From positions 1 through 64,000 of the forward strand of contig MWYY01000049.1 of assembly GCA_002050355.1 (NCBI GenBank): a DNA stretch of 64,000 nucleotides, in the 5' to 3' direction. Under the pieces are notes generated by a model that saw nothing but the letters and a program-made list of their open reading frames with translations, was not told the origin of the DNA and did not search any database. A program made the translations under genes and the position numbers. The stretch's first letter is position 1, and every line of letters begins with the position of its first letter. Source of the stretch: Acidobacteria bacterium 28-9. Its GTDB lineage: Bacteria; Acidobacteriota; Blastocatellia; Pyrinomonadales; Pyrinomonadaceae. Shown here in pieces: positions 7,677 through 17,533 of the stretch.

Positions 7677-9926
7677 CTATTTAACAAAATAGCCTGATAC
7701 GCGCCATTCTCCATCCGCGTCTTTCCTTGGCACAACTGTTTCCGTGCCGTTTTTTTTCTGCTCAAAAGACGTTTCATATTCGACAACGACATACTCTCCG
7801 TCCGGCGCGCCAGGCAATTCCTTGGTGTATCGTTTGGATTTCAATTTACGAGAGACGACTTTTCCAAGCGGAACCTGCGCCGACGCTAAAGAAGATTTCC
7901 ATTGCTCTGAGGTAACGGCGGTTTTGAATAAAGATGCGGCTTGATTCCAACTTTCGCCCGCATCGTCGTTATCAATTAGAGCTAACCAGTTTTCGGCGGC
8001 GGTTACGGCGGACTGTTCAGCGATTTCGCTGTGTTTCCGTTCGGGTCGCATGTGCGGGAAAAGAATCACGTCGCGGATTGAATGGCGATTTGTGAGCAGC
8101 ATAACCAATCTATCAATCCCGATGCCGATTCCGGCGGCGGGCGGCATTCCGTAAGCGAGCGCGCGAATGTAATCTTCGTCCATCACCATCGCTTCTTCGT
8201 CGCCGAGCGTCCGTTCTTTCATCTGGTCGCGGAAACGCTCCATTTGTTCCTGCGGGTCGTTGAGTTCCGAAAAACCGTTGGCGCATTCCATTCCGTTGAT
8301 AAAGAGTTCAAACCGCTCGGCGACGTTTGGGTTTTCCGGCGACGCTTTTGATAAAGGCGAAATTGATTTCGGGTAATCAATGATGAATGTTGGTTGAACA
8401 AGCAAAGGTTCAATGTTTCCAAATAATCTTTCAACTATGTGAGCTTTCTTGCGTTCGTCAGCAACTTCCTTAATAAGATAATTTCCAATAAACCCAAGCA
8501 TTCCATCTGTAAGTCCATTCTTTGAAGCTATATCTCTATCCGGCATAGATTCACTAAATAAATCTGCTTTTTCCCACAACTTGTCTATATTCTTCTGAGA
8601 CTGTGCAAACTCATCTTGTTTTTTGAAAGATTCTGAAAGTAATTCATTATCAGAAGTATTGGCAGAGAAACTTGCAACAACACCTGCTTCCACCTTTCCT
8701 AAATCCATTAACATTAGAAACGCATAAAGGCGACGTAAGTTAGTTAAACTACTAAGCCATTCTTCTTCAATTCTCGGAAATTTATAATATTTTACAATTG
8801 CCTGTTTCATCATCAATCTTTCAAACTTTGAAAAATCAATCTCATTCTCGCCATATTTCACCTGCAAACTTCCGCCCGTCGCTTTCCGCACCGATTCCTT
8901 CAACATCTGTTCGCAAAAATCCATCATTCCGTTCACGTCCATATACGCGCAATAAAATTCGAGCATCGTAAATTCGGGATTGTGTTTGTTTGAAAGACCT
9001 TCGTTGCGAAAGTTTCGATTCAGTTCGTAAACCCGCTCGAAACCGCCGACGGTCAGGCGTTTCAAATAAAGCTCCGGCGCGATGCGGGCGTAAAGCGGAA
9101 TCTTTAACGCTTCGTGAAAAGTTGAAAAAGGCTTTGCCGCCGCGCCCGTCGCTTTCGGCGTGAGCATCGGCGTTTCGACTTCGATAAAATCGTGGTCGTC
9201 CAAATAGCGGCGCATTCCGCTGATTAATTTTGCACGGCGTTCAAAAACTTCGCGCGTCGTCAAACCGTCGTGTTCGACTTGCAGGCTCGACGCAATCAAA
9301 TCGGCGTAACGAAAACGTCTTTGAAGTTCCGGGTCGCTGATACCGTGCATTTTGTCGGGCATCGGCAACATTGCTTTTGATAAAAACCGGATTGTTTCGA
9401 CATGAACCGAAAGCTCGCCCGTTTTTGTTATAAACAAATATCCTTCGACACCGATAAAATCGCCGTGGTCGAGAAAATTAAAAAGTTCCCACGCCGCATT
9501 TTCCGCTTCGATAACTTTTCCCGTGTCGTTGCTAATAGCTTTCGCATCTTGCTTGCGAACGTAGATTTGCAAACGTTCGGCGCCGTCCGACAAATGAACG
9601 AACGCCGCTTTTCCCATCACGCGCGGCGGAACGGCGAGGCGTCCGGCAACACGAACTCGAAGTTGATTCAATTCTGCGTTTACCGCGTCGCGCTGTTCGT
9701 CGGAAGGCTTTTCATTTTCGGCTAATTGCGAAATATGCGAATCGGCAATCGGGCTGGCAAACGCGACAACGCGCGTTATCGTATCTTCTTCGCCGGTTAT
9801 ACGCGAACGTTCAAATTTATTCGGATAGACGTTTCCGACAATCGCGCGTAACTTTTCAAGGTGTTCTCGACGCGCTTCGGTCTGGTCGTTCGGCTCGATA
9901 ATTTGGTCGAATTCGAAAATACTCAT
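7677..9926 (-). CDS. lysS: Lysyl-tRNA synthetase (class II) with internal insertion and C-terminal DUF4019 domain
   Basis: Charges tRNA-Lys with lysine in the cytoplasm. The N-terminal OB-fold anticodon-binding domain (to about 200) is followed by the class II core: [20 protein letters not shown] is motif 2 and [15 protein letters not shown] is motif 3. The protein has 749 residues against about 500 usual. Two additions explain most of this. About 84 extra residues lie between motifs 2 and 3 (roughly 385-470), encoded by clearly more A+T-rich DNA than the flanks. Residues 639-749 match DUF4019 ([52 protein letters not shown]), a domain usually found in secreted or lipoprotein contexts. The catalytic motifs are intact, so aminoacylation is expected. 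Confidence 0.95.
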   Translation of the reverse strand: MSIFEFDQIIEPNDQTEARREHLEKLRAIVGNVYPNKFERSRITGEEDTITRVVAFASPIADSHISQLAENEKPSDEQRDAVNAELNQLRVRVAGRLAVPPRVMGKAAFVHLSDGAERLQIYVRKQDAKAISNDTGKVIEAENAAWELFNFLDHGDFIGVEGYLFITKTGELSVHVETIRFLSKAMLPMPDKMHGISDPELQRRFRYADLIASSLQVEHDGLTTREVFERRAKLISGMRRYLDDHDFIEVETPMLTPKATGAAAKPFSTFHEALKIPLYARIAPELYLKRLTVGGFERVYELNRNFRNEGLSNKHNPEFTMLEFYCAYMDVNGMMDFCEQMLKESVRKATGGSLQVKYGENEIDFSKFERLMMKQAIVKYYKFPRIEEEWLSSLTNLRRLYAFLMLMDLGKVEAGVVASFSANTSDNELLSESFKKQDEFAQSQKNIDKLWEKADLFSESMPDRDIASKNGLTDGMLGFIGNYLIKEVADERKKAHIVERLFGNIEPLLVQPTFIIDYPKSISPLSKASPENPNVAERFELFINGMECANGFSELNDPQEQMERFRDQMKERTLGDEEAMVMDEDYIRALAYGMPPAAGIGIGIDRLVMLLTNRHSIRDVILFPHMRPERKHSEIAEQSAVTAAENWLALIDNDDAGESWNQAASLFKTAVTSEQWKSSLASAQVPLGKVVSRKLKSKRYTKELPGAPDGEYVVVEYETSFEQKKNGTETVVPRKDADGEWRVSGYFVK

Positions 9927-9980
9927 AATATTTGTTTTAATAATGAAGAAAGATTATAAACCACAGACCGATTTTTGATA

Positions 9981-10049
9981 ATCGTTAATTGTTAATTGTT
10001 AATTGAAATCGCCGCTTTTACAATTTACTATTAACGATTAAACATTAAC
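9981..10049. repeat. Inverted heptamer array, GTTAATT word, between lysS and mfd
   Basis: The left arm has three copies of gttaatt; the right arm is caattta, ctattaacgattaaacattaac, reverse complementary to the left with some mismatches. It fills much of the divergent lysS/mfd gap just before the mfd ATG. Promoters for both genes must lie in or next to it. Confidence 0.72.
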
Positions 10050-10059
10050 CGTAAACGAA

Positions 10060-13000
10060 ATGAGTTTTCCGTCCGAATCAAAAAGCGAATTCGAGCGTCT
10101 GCGCGGCGAAATCGGCACAGGCGCGCGCGTGATTTCCCTGAGCGGTTTGACTTCAATTGCTTCGCGCGCTTTTGTTCTGTCCAAGCTGCAACGTGAGACG
10201 AAAAAAACTTTTGTCGTCGTCGCCGATTCAAATAAAGAGTTAGAAACGTGGACGTGCGATTTGAATTTCTGGCAAAACTCAATCCGAAATCAAAATTCGG
10301 CTAACTCGCAACCGAAATCTGGCAACTCACGACTTTTAGCCTTGCCTTCTTTTGAGTCCGACGTTTATTCGGGCGTCTCGCCGCATGCGGAAACTTTGGA
10401 AACACGCGCTCTGGCATTGTGGAGTTTGTCGCAGAACCAGCCTGATTTTGTGGTTGCTTCCATTAAATCTTTGATTACAAAAACAATTTCCCCCGTGGAA
10501 ATGCGCGAACTCGGCGCGGTTTTAAAACGCGACGAAGATTTTGCGCCTGAAATTCTGCTTGAAAAACTTATTGCAAGCGGTTATGTCCGCGAAGAGCCGA
10601 TAAAAGCGGTCGGTGAGTTTTCCGTGCGCGGCGGAATAGTTGACGTTTGGTCGCCGGACGCGGAAATGCCCGTGCGCGTCGAATTTTTTGGTGATACGGT
10701 TGATTCGATACGCGAATTCGATGCCGAAACACAACTTTCAACCGGACAAATAAAGGAAATCTCACTCGCGCCGATGCGCGAATTTGCAGCAGGCGCGCAG
10801 GATTTCAAAGATTGGGCGTTTTTCGCACGAGAAAGATTTGCCGACGAAAAATTTTCGCGCAACTTGCTCGACAGAACGCAATTTGCCGATGAAGGTGAAG
10901 ATTTTTCCGGCTGGGAATTCTTTATTCCGCTTGTAAAGCCGCGCCAATCAAGCGTTTTTGATTATTTGAAAGACTGCGTTTTCGTCGTTGATGAACCGAC
11001 GATTGCGGAAAATTCGCTGTCGCTTTTTTACGAAAATCTTGAAAAGCGTTTTAACGAAACTATCGAAGCCGACGATATTGGTTTACAGCCGACAGAACTA
11101 TATTTAAACGCCGAAGAATTACGCGAAAAGTTGAACAAACAAAAGCGAATCGAACTTAGAACACTCGGCAAAGCAGCTTCGGCAACTGACGAAAGTCTGG
11201 CGTTTGAAAATGAAAATCCCGAAATTCAAATCGGAAGAAATAATCATGAAAGCAAACCGCTTTTTCTTTTTCCGACGGCTGAAATCGAACAGGAAATCTC
11301 GCTCGGGTCGCGTTCGACGCGAAAGTTTCACGGAAATTTGAAGGATTTTGCCAACGAAATAAAACAAAAGGAATTTCCCACTGGAAAGGCGCAAAGTTTC
11401 GGCGACGGAAGAATTTTTGTTTTGCAGTCGCACGGTTTAGCCGAACGCCTGACGGAAATTCTGCGCGATTACGATGTTTCCGTTCCGCAAAACTCTTTGC
11501 TTGTCGGTGATTTATCCGCCGGTTTTGAAATTCCCGCGTTTGATTTGACGGTTTATACGGAAAGCGACATTTTCGGCGAAAATACGCAGCACGAATATCA
11601 AAAGCCGCAGCAAAAATCGGCGCGCAAATCTCAAAAATCGAAAACCGCCGCTTTTGTTTCGGACTTCCGCGATTTGAAAGCAGGCGATTTTGTCGTTCAC
11701 GTCGACCACGGCATCGGGCGTTTTGAGGGTTTGCAGACTTTGCAGACCGGCGGTTTATCGCGTGAATTTATGCTCCTTATTTACACCGAAAACGCCAAAC
11801 TTTTCGTGCCGGTCGAACGCCTTGATTTGGTTTCGCGGTATTCTTCGGGCGAAGCGGCAACGCCAACTTTAGACCGTCTGGGCGGTTTGGGCTGGCAAAA
11901 AACGAAAGCGAAAGCAAAGCGCGCGATGCGCGATATGGCGGACGAACTTCTTCGTCTTTACGCCGAAAGGAAATTGGTCGAAGGTTTTGCGTTTTCCCCC
12001 GATACGCCCTGGCAGGAAGAATTTGAAGATGCTTTTCCGTATCAATTGACGGTTGACCAAGGGACGGCAATCGAGGACGTGAAAGGCGATATGCAAGCTG
12101 CCGTTCCGATGGACAGATTGATTGTCGGCGATGTCGGTTACGGAAAAACGGAAGTGGCAATGCGCGCGGCATTTAAGGCTGTGATGGACGGAAAACAGGT
12201 CGCGGTTTTGACGCCGACAACGATTCTTGCTTATCAGCATTCGGAAAGTTTTAAGCAGCGTTTTGCCGCGTTTCCTGTAAAAATCGAATTATTATCACGC
12301 TTTCGCTCGACAAAAGAACAAAAAGCGGTTGTCGAAAAGGCAGAAAAAGGCGAGGTTGATATTTTAATCGGCACGCACCGGATTTTGTCGAACGACGTGA
12401 AAGTGCCGAAAATTGGTCTAGTAGTTGTTGACGAAGAACAGCGTTTTGGCGTCGCGCACAAAGAGAAACTGAAGCAGTTGAAAAAGAAAGTCGATGTTTT
12501 GACTTTGAGCGCGACGCCGATTCCGCGCACGCTGAATATGTCGCTTCTCGGAATGCGCGATATGAGCATAATTGAAACGCCGCCGCGTGACCGTCTTGCG
12601 ATAAATACGCAGGTCGTCCAATTTAGCGAAGGCGTTATCAAATCGGCAATCGAACTCGAATTAGCCAGAAACGGTCAGATTTTTTTCATACACAACCGCG
12701 TCGAAACAATCGAAGCAATCGCCGCGCTGGTTCAGAAAATCGTGCCGAACGCGCGCATCGCTATCGGACACGGGCAGATGAACGAAAAAGAGATGGAAAA
12801 CGTAATGCTCGATTTTGTTGATTATAAATACGACGTTCTCGTCGCCACGACAATTATCGAAAACGGCATCGACATACCGCGCGCAAATACAATTATCATC
12901 AATCGCTCCGACAATTACGGTCTTTCACAGCTTTATCAACTGCGCGGTCGCGTCGGGCGTTCAAACCGCCGCGCTTACGCTTATTTGCTTATTCCAAGCG

Positions 13001-13659
13001 AACTTGAATTAACGCCGATCGCGCGCCGACGCCTTTCGGCGATTCGTGAATTTTCTGATTTGGGCGCGGGCTTTCGCATCGCGGCTCTGGACTTAGAACT
13101 GCGCGGCGCGGGAAATATTTTGGGCGGTCAGCAATCCGGTCAACTCGACGCTTTGGGATTTGACCTTTACACTAGAATGCTCGAACACACGATTCAGGAA
13201 TTAAAAGGCGATGAAATCGAAGACGAAACGAGCGTTTCGATAAATCTTGGCATAGACGTTTCGATTCCGAATGATTATATCAACGAAACGAGCCAGCGTC
13301 TGCGCACTTACAAGCGGATTTCTTCCGTTGCGCGCGAAGAAGATTTGCGCCAAATTTACTCGGAAATAAATGACCGTTACGGCAAAATGCCTGCGTCTGT
13401 GGAAAATCTGTTTCAATATGCGCGCCTTAGAAAATTAGCCGAACAAATGCACGTCGTCTCCGTTGATAAAACACGCGATGGCATTGCCGTAAAATTAGGC
13501 GAAAATGCGCGTGTTGCGCCTGAGAAATTGATGAAATTTTTAGCCGAAAACGAATGTGCAAATTTTTCGCCGGGCGGCATTTTGAAAATCATTACTGTTG
13601 AAGAAAATTTGATTGAAACCGCAAGGCGAGTTTTGGACAGTGTTAAAGTCGGTAATTAA
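10060..13659 (+). CDS. mfd: Transcription-repair coupling factor
   Basis: An ATP-driven translocase that removes stalled RNA polymerase at DNA lesions and recruits UvrA. It has 1199 residues, normal for Mfd. Domains in order: UvrB-like N-terminal module (1-400), a CarD-like RNA polymerase interaction domain (about 540-600, DFVVHVDHGIGRFEG), a superfamily 2 helicase with Walker A GDVGYGKT (690-697), DEEQ (791-794) and SATPIPRTLNMSL, and the C-terminal TRCF domain. A low-complexity stretch (about residues 72-90, rich in Asn, Ser and Gln) may be an insertion. It is transcribed divergently from lysS and alone in its unit. Confidence 0.97.
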   Translation: MSFPSESKSEFERLRGEIGTGARVISLSGLTSIASRAFVLSKLQRETKKTFVVVADSNKELETWTCDLNFWQNSIRNQNSANSQPKSGNSRLLALPSFESDVYSGVSPHAETLETRALALWSLSQNQPDFVVASIKSLITKTISPVEMRELGAVLKRDEDFAPEILLEKLIASGYVREEPIKAVGEFSVRGGIVDVWSPDAEMPVRVEFFGDTVDSIREFDAETQLSTGQIKEISLAPMREFAAGAQDFKDWAFFARERFADEKFSRNLLDRTQFADEGEDFSGWEFFIPLVKPRQSSVFDYLKDCVFVVDEPTIAENSLSLFYENLEKRFNETIEADDIGLQPTELYLNAEELREKLNKQKRIELRTLGKAASATDESLAFENENPEIQIGRNNHESKPLFLFPTAEIEQEISLGSRSTRKFHGNLKDFANEIKQKEFPTGKAQSFGDGRIFVLQSHGLAERLTEILRDYDVSVPQNSLLVGDLSAGFEIPAFDLTVYTESDIFGENTQHEYQKPQQKSARKSQKSKTAAFVSDFRDLKAGDFVVHVDHGIGRFEGLQTLQTGGLSREFMLLIYTENAKLFVPVERLDLVSRYSSGEAATPTLDRLGGLGWQKTKAKAKRAMRDMADELLRLYAERKLVEGFAFSPDTPWQEEFEDAFPYQLTVDQGTAIEDVKGDMQAAVPMDRLIVGDVGYGKTEVAMRAAFKAVMDGKQVAVLTPTTILAYQHSESFKQRFAAFPVKIELLSRFRSTKEQKAVVEKAEKGEVDILIGTHRILSNDVKVPKIGLVVVDEEQRFGVAHKEKLKQLKKKVDVLTLSATPIPRTLNMSLLGMRDMSIIETPPRDRLAINTQVVQFSEGVIKSAIELELARNGQIFFIHNRVETIEAIAALVQKIVPNARIAIGHGQMNEKEMENVMLDFVDYKYDVLVATTIIENGIDIPRANTIIINRSDNYGLSQLYQLRGRVGRSNRRAYAYLLIPSELELTPIARRRLSAIREFSDLGAGFRIAALDLELRGAGNILGGQQSGQLDALGFDLYTRMLEHTIQELKGDEIEDETSVSINLGIDVSIPNDYINETSQRLRTYKRISSVAREEDLRQIYSEINDRYGKMPASVENLFQYARLRKLAEQMHVVSVDKTRDGIAVKLGENARVAPEKLMKFLAENECANFSPGGILKIITVEENLIETARRVLDSVKVGN

Positions 13660-13716
13660 AAATTCAAACGACGATTTAAGTTTGTAAAGCAAATTTATAT
13701 TGCGGTCTGCCAATTG

Positions 13717-13752
13717 AAAAAGGCAAAATTTCGTAATTGAATTTTTGCCTTT
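13717..13752. terminator. Bidirectional terminator between mfd and the kinase-like gene
   Basis: The stem aaaggcaaaatttc pairs with gaatttttgccttt with one mismatch around a short loop, flanked by A-runs on the left and T-runs on the right. It lies between two convergent genes, as expected for a shared intrinsic terminator. Confidence 0.75.
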
Positions 13753-13770
13753 CTATTTTTTACTCTTGTC

Positions 13771-15345
13771 TTACAAATTTTGCTCTTCTCCGCTTTGCGG
13801 ACGCTTTGCGGTCGAAGCGGGCGGCGTTGTAGTTTTCGGAGTTGCAACCGGTTTTGCCGGAGTCTTTTCCGTTTTCGGAGCCGGCGTCGGTGCCGGTTTC
13901 GTATCTGCTGCCGGAGTTTGCGCGTTCGGTGTCGGCGAAGGCTGCACCGTATTTGCGGCAGGCGCGGGCGTTTTCCCGCCTTTCGGTGTTGCCGTAGGCG
14001 CAAGCTGCGCGTTTGTGTTTGTATTGGAATTAACCGGCACGCGCTCGTAAATTACGCCGTCTTGCATAAATATACTGTTTGAATTTCCCGGAATCGTATA
14101 GATTTGTCCGGGCGGACCAATCGGCATTGGCGGCGGCGCACCCGCAGGAGGCGCACCGCCACGCGCCCACGGGTCATATCCACCACCGCCGCCGGACATA
14201 ATTTGCGGAATCATTATATTTGCGTTTCCCGCCATTTCTGCTGACGGATACGGTATATTAGCCAAACCCTGCTCGCTTGTTCCGGTTGCCGGATTCAGAG
14301 GCTGAACCGGTTGACCGTTAGCGTCTGTCTGCAGCTGCGTCGGCACATTGGTTTGCTTGACGGAAGTCGCGTAAATCAAACCGACGGCAAGCAGAGAAAT
14401 TCCCGCCAAAACGACAAACGCCGTTTTCCACAGATTATTCGTCGCATTGTCGGTTACGTCTGCTGCTGCAAGCGGCGCGAGAATCGTTTGCGCGCCGCCG
14501 ACGTTATTTGACGCGCGATTCAGAGCATTGGCGAATTCACTTGCCGTTTGATAACGCATTTCGGGATTTTTTGCCAATGCTTTTAACACGACAAACTCAA
14601 TATCTTCCGGTAAATCACTGCGGTATGCAGTAAGCGGCGGCGGCGGATTTTTCGCTTGTTTACTTATCAAGGCAGCGACGTTTTCCGCTTTGAACGGAAC
14701 TTCGCCCGTCAGCATTTCATAAAAAATCACGCCGAGCGCATAAACGTCCGAGCGTTCATCCGATTCTGTTGCTGAAGTATTTTGTTCGGGCGAAAGATAC
14801 TCCAAATCTTTCAAAACCGTTTTATCTTCAGGCGCAAAATCTTTCTTCGATTCTACCGAACCGAAATTCAGAATCTTTACCGTTTCCGGGTCGGCAGGCG
14901 TTTGCGCGAGCAAAACGTTCCCGGCGTTTAAGTGATTGTGAACGACTCCGGCAGCGTGCGCGGCGGCGAGCGCGGCGGCGATTTGCCAGGCAATGCGAAC
15001 GGCGCGGTTAAGCGTAAATTTTTCTTCGCGGGCAATTGCTTCCTTGAGAGTTTCGCCGTTTGCGTCTTCCAAAATCGTGTAAACAGTGCCGCCGGCATCC
15101 GTGCCGAAATCTGTTACGTTTAAAATGTTCGGATGAGAAATGCGCGAAATGGTGCGCGCTTCGGCTGAAAAATCCTTCACCGTATTTTCATCGGCGGCAA
15201 GCGCGGGCGAGAGAATTTTCACGCTCACGGGCTTATCCATCAAAAGATGCGTCCCGCGATAAATCTTACCCAAACCGCTCTCGCGCAATTTGGAATCAAC
15301 CCGGTATTTACCCGCTAAAGTTTGTCCGATAAATTGGTCAGTCAT
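13771..15345 (-). CDS. Membrane-anchored Ser/Thr kinase-like protein, predicted pseudokinase
   Basis: The N-terminal Hanks-type kinase fold (about 1-275) is followed by a membrane helix (about 305-328) and a long Pro/Thr/Ala-rich C-terminal tail. The ATP-binding lysine (K43) and helix C glutamate (E62) are present, as are the SPE element (YLSPEQ) and helix F aspartate (DVYALG). The two catalytic aspartates are missing: the HRD loop reads H136-N137-H138 and DFG reads N160-F-G. The glycine-rich loop is also degenerate (RESGLGKIY). The protein may bind nucleotide but should not phosphorylate by the usual mechanism. The ATG at 15345 is preferred because the five codons upstream lie in an inverted repeat arm. 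It is the last gene of the efp-to-atpE minus-strand run. Confidence 0.9.
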   Translation of the reverse strand: MTDQFIGQTLAGKYRVDSKLRESGLGKIYRGTHLLMDKPVSVKILSPALAADENTVKDFSAEARTISRISHPNILNVTDFGTDAGGTVYTILEDANGETLKEAIAREEKFTLNRAVRIAWQIAAALAAAHAAGVVHNHLNAGNVLLAQTPADPETVKILNFGSVESKKDFAPEDKTVLKDLEYLSPEQNTSATESDERSDVYALGVIFYEMLTGEVPFKAENVAALISKQAKNPPPPLTAYRSDLPEDIEFVVLKALAKNPEMRYQTASEFANALNRASNNVGGAQTILAPLAAADVTDNATNNLWKTAFVVLAGISLLAVGLIYATSVKQTNVPTQLQTDANGQPVQPLNPATGTSEQGLANIPYPSAEMAGNANIMIPQIMSGGGGGYDPWARGGAPPAGAPPPMPIGPPGQIYTIPGNSNSIFMQDGVIYERVPVNSNTNTNAQLAPTATPKGGKTPAPAANTVQPSPTPNAQTPAADTKPAPTPAPKTEKTPAKPVATPKTTTPPASTAKRPQSGEEQNL

Positions 15346-15348
15346 ATG

Positions 15349-15430
15349 TTCATTTATCATTTATCAATTTTTACGTTCGATGTCGAATAATGTTCATTAG
15401 TTTAATGGTAAATGATAAATGTTAAATGAA
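15349..15430. repeat. Inverted heptamer array, TGGTAAA/TGATAAA word
   Basis: The left arm ttcatttatcatttatca and right arm tggtaaatgataaatgttaaatgaa are imperfect reverse complements around a loop of about 40 nt. The array sits between atpE and the kinase-like gene, directly against the latter's start codon. The remaining gap to atpE holds nothing else recognisable. Confidence 0.75.
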
Positions 15431-15487
15431 AAAGCGGGCAAAGTTTTGGAAACCTTGACCGCAAAAGTTTGAAAATCGAATTTAGAA

Positions 15488-15811
15488 CTATGCCACTTTG
15501 AGAAACACGAGCAGCAGCGCAAACAAAACGAGTGATTCGATGAGCGCCAGAGCGATAATCATCAATGTCTGGATACTGCCGACCGCGCCCGGATTGCGAG
15601 CCGCGCCTTCTGCCGCACGCGAACCGACCAAGCCCTGACCGATGCCCGCAAGTCCTGCCGCCAAACCGAAACCGATAAGCCCTAAGCCTGCGCCTATCGC
15701 TTTCGAAGAAGTAACGGTTGATTCATTGTCGGCTGCGCCTTGCGCGAAAGCCATTGTCGAAAAAATCAGCAAAGTTAAAACGCTGAAAAAGATATTTTTG
15801 TATTTATTCAT
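15488..15811 (-). CDS. atpE: F0F1 ATP synthase subunit c with signal-like leader
   Basis: Forms the membrane rotor ring of ATP synthase. It has 107 residues: an N-terminal hydrophobic leader ending near AFAQG, then two membrane helices joined by the polar loop ARNPG. The ion-binding carboxylate is E92 in ALIESL, with S93 after it and Q59 in helix 1 (GIGQG). Gln, Glu and Ser at these places are shared with known sodium-binding c subunits, although the following Thr of those proteins is Leu here, so the coupling ion is uncertain. A Shine-Dalgarno (AGGAGA on minus) precedes the ATG. It follows atpB after a 263-nt gap. Confidence 0.95.
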   Translation of the reverse strand: MNKYKNIFFSVLTLLIFSTMAFAQGAADNESTVTSSKAIGAGLGLIGFGLAAGLAGIGQGLVGSRAAEGAARNPGAVGSIQTLMIIALALIESLVLFALLLVFLKVA

Positions 15812-16074
15812 TTTAGTCTCCTAATTTAGTTTTTTAGTTTGAGACTTCCGGGCAATTTTGCTTTCCGCGTAAAAATTCGCTTTGTCTGTTATGATTTCGC
15901 CTGACTTCCGGTATGCAATCCGCAGTCTTGGGAGACGCGGCGCTCCTGTAATCGTGTCGGCACAATTGCTATAAAATGCAGATTTTCAAACGTTAAAACA
16001 AAACTGCTTTCGTGTCTCTTAAGAAAATTATCAAATGTAATTTGAATCAAAAACCAATCCAAAATTTAAAATCG
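15812..16074 (-). other. 263-nt gap between atpB and atpE
   Basis: No coding region is convincing. The atpE Shine-Dalgarno is at the left end. A word of the type ccggaagtc occurs twice (near 15844-15852 and 15904-15912). The right end, 16044-16074, reads on minus as a TTTTAAATTTTGGATT-like word, similar in style to the repeat words elsewhere. A separate atpE promoter or an RNA element could lie here; I see no recognised RNA family. Confidence 0.35.
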
Positions 16075-16986
16075 TTAGACGTGCGCCGTAGCAAGTGCTT
16101 CGCCTGTTTCGGGCGAATGTACGCCTCCGTGTTTATCGTCGTGCGGCGCGTGCGAAACTTCGCTGATGTAAATCACCGAAAGCAGCGTAAACACAAACGC
16201 CTGCACAAAAGCGACGAAAAGTGCCAGCGGCAAAAGCACGACCGGAACGAGAAACTGCGTAAACGGCGGATACATATTGGCGATGGTCTCGCTGATTTTT
16301 TCGTCGGCAAACATATTGGCAAAAAGCCGCACGCCGAGCGTCAGAGGTCGAATCGAATTACTGACCAGCTCGATGCCGAAAATCAAAACCGTGATTAAAA
16401 ACATATACCAGGGCAATTTCGGTCCCGCAAAATGCGCCAGATGGTTTTTCAGTCCGTTCTCTTTTATCCCGATGTAATTGTAATAAACGAAAGACGCAAT
16501 GCCGAGCGCAAACGTAACGCTGGTTGAAGCCGTCGGCGCCATAAACAGCGGAAAAAGTCCCATCAAATTTGAAATCAAAATCAAAACAGCAAAGGTCGCC
16601 ACGACCGGAAAATATTTAAAGCCGTGTTCGCCGATGACGTTGACGACCAAATCGCGCAAAGCAAAATACCCGGCTTCGAGCGTAAGCTGCCCTTCGTGTG
16701 GGTCGTCTTCTGAGAGTTTGCCTTTGAAAATCCAGATTGCGACAAGCGTTAAAATGCACGCAATCAAGAACATTATCGTATACCACGGAATCGCGTTCTC
16801 CGGTGTATATTTACCGAACACGGCTTCAGCGTTTGAGCCGAACAGACCGAGAAATTTATCCCAAATCGGTTTTGTATAAGTAACCTCAAAATGATGAAGC
16901 GGCTCGCCCAAATAATGATTGACAAACTCAACGATAAGCGGCGAATGATGTTCTTCCGCTGCTGCGGCTTCTGCAAATAAAAACAT
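16075..16986 (-). CDS. atpB: F0F1 ATP synthase subunit a
   Basis: Stator subunit of F0 that carries the ion half-channels. It has 303 residues with about six membrane helices. The essential arginine lies in LTLGVRLFANMFADE, matching the position of Arg210 in Escherichia coli. The ATG at 16986 is preferred over the frame start at 17046, because it leaves a 4-nt gap to the atpI stop and avoids overlap. The N-terminus has an Ala/Glu/His-rich segment before the first helix. No b, delta, alpha, gamma, beta or epsilon genes are adjacent, so F0 a/c are separated from F1. Confidence 0.95.
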   Translation of the reverse strand: MFLFAEAAAAEEHHSPLIVEFVNHYLGEPLHHFEVTYTKPIWDKFLGLFGSNAEAVFGKYTPENAIPWYTIMFLIACILTLVAIWIFKGKLSEDDPHEGQLTLEAGYFALRDLVVNVIGEHGFKYFPVVATFAVLILISNLMGLFPLFMAPTASTSVTFALGIASFVYYNYIGIKENGLKNHLAHFAGPKLPWYMFLITVLIFGIELVSNSIRPLTLGVRLFANMFADEKISETIANMYPPFTQFLVPVVLLPLALFVAFVQAFVFTLLSVIYISEVSHAPHDDKHGGVHSPETGEALATAHV

Positions 16987-16990
16987 AATT

Positions 16991-17434
16991 TTATTTCTTA
17001 AAAACGGATAAAAATAAAAGTATAAAAGCCTCGACAATAATCGCAAACGCGAAACTCGCCAAACCTAATAACACGGCGATTATCGGCAAAACTTTTGTCA
17101 GGAAAACGATTAACAAAAGCGTTCCGAACGCCAGATAACGCAAAAAGTATGTACCGCCAAAAAATCTCGGTCTCTCGCCCGTAGAAACGGCTTTATCAAA
17201 AATGCCGCGAAGCGAACTTTTCAGCCAATAATAATTGACCAAAGATAAACCGCCGCCGAATAAAACGCCCGCGCCGAACTCCGGCGAAACAAAGATAAAA
17301 CCGAGCAAACCGCCGAGAATCGTTACCGCCGCCATCGCCCACAAAATCCGACGGTGCGAAACGAGCGCGCCAGCATTGGCATCAATAACGTCGCTTTCTT
17401 GTTCTGTCTCTACAGGTTCGGAATTTCCGCTCAT
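16991..17434 (-). CDS. atpI: ATP synthase assembly protein AtpI
   Basis: A 147-residue membrane protein with four hydrophobic segments and a short acidic N-terminus. The pattern GAGVLFGGGLSLVNYYWLK is characteristic of the AtpI family, which helps assemble the c-ring and may assist ion supply. It sits 4 nt upstream of atpB on the same strand, the usual place for atpI. Confidence 0.85.
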   Translation of the reverse strand: MSGNSEPVETEQESDVIDANAGALVSHRRILWAMAAVTILGGLLGFIFVSPEFGAGVLFGGGLSLVNYYWLKSSLRGIFDKAVSTGERPRFFGGTYFLRYLAFGTLLLIVFLTKVLPIIAVLLGLASFAFAIIVEAFILLFLSVFKK

Positions 17435-17533
17435 TGCGAAACAAAGATTTTACAAAGAAAATCAGTAAATATCAAAGCAGGAATAAAGGTTTGTGCAATT
17501 TTTCTCAAAATAACCCAACTTAAAGGTTATAAG

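Noticed and set aside
15812-16074. Riboswitch or structured RNA before atpE
   Set aside because: Paired segments are short and no known RNA family pattern is visible.
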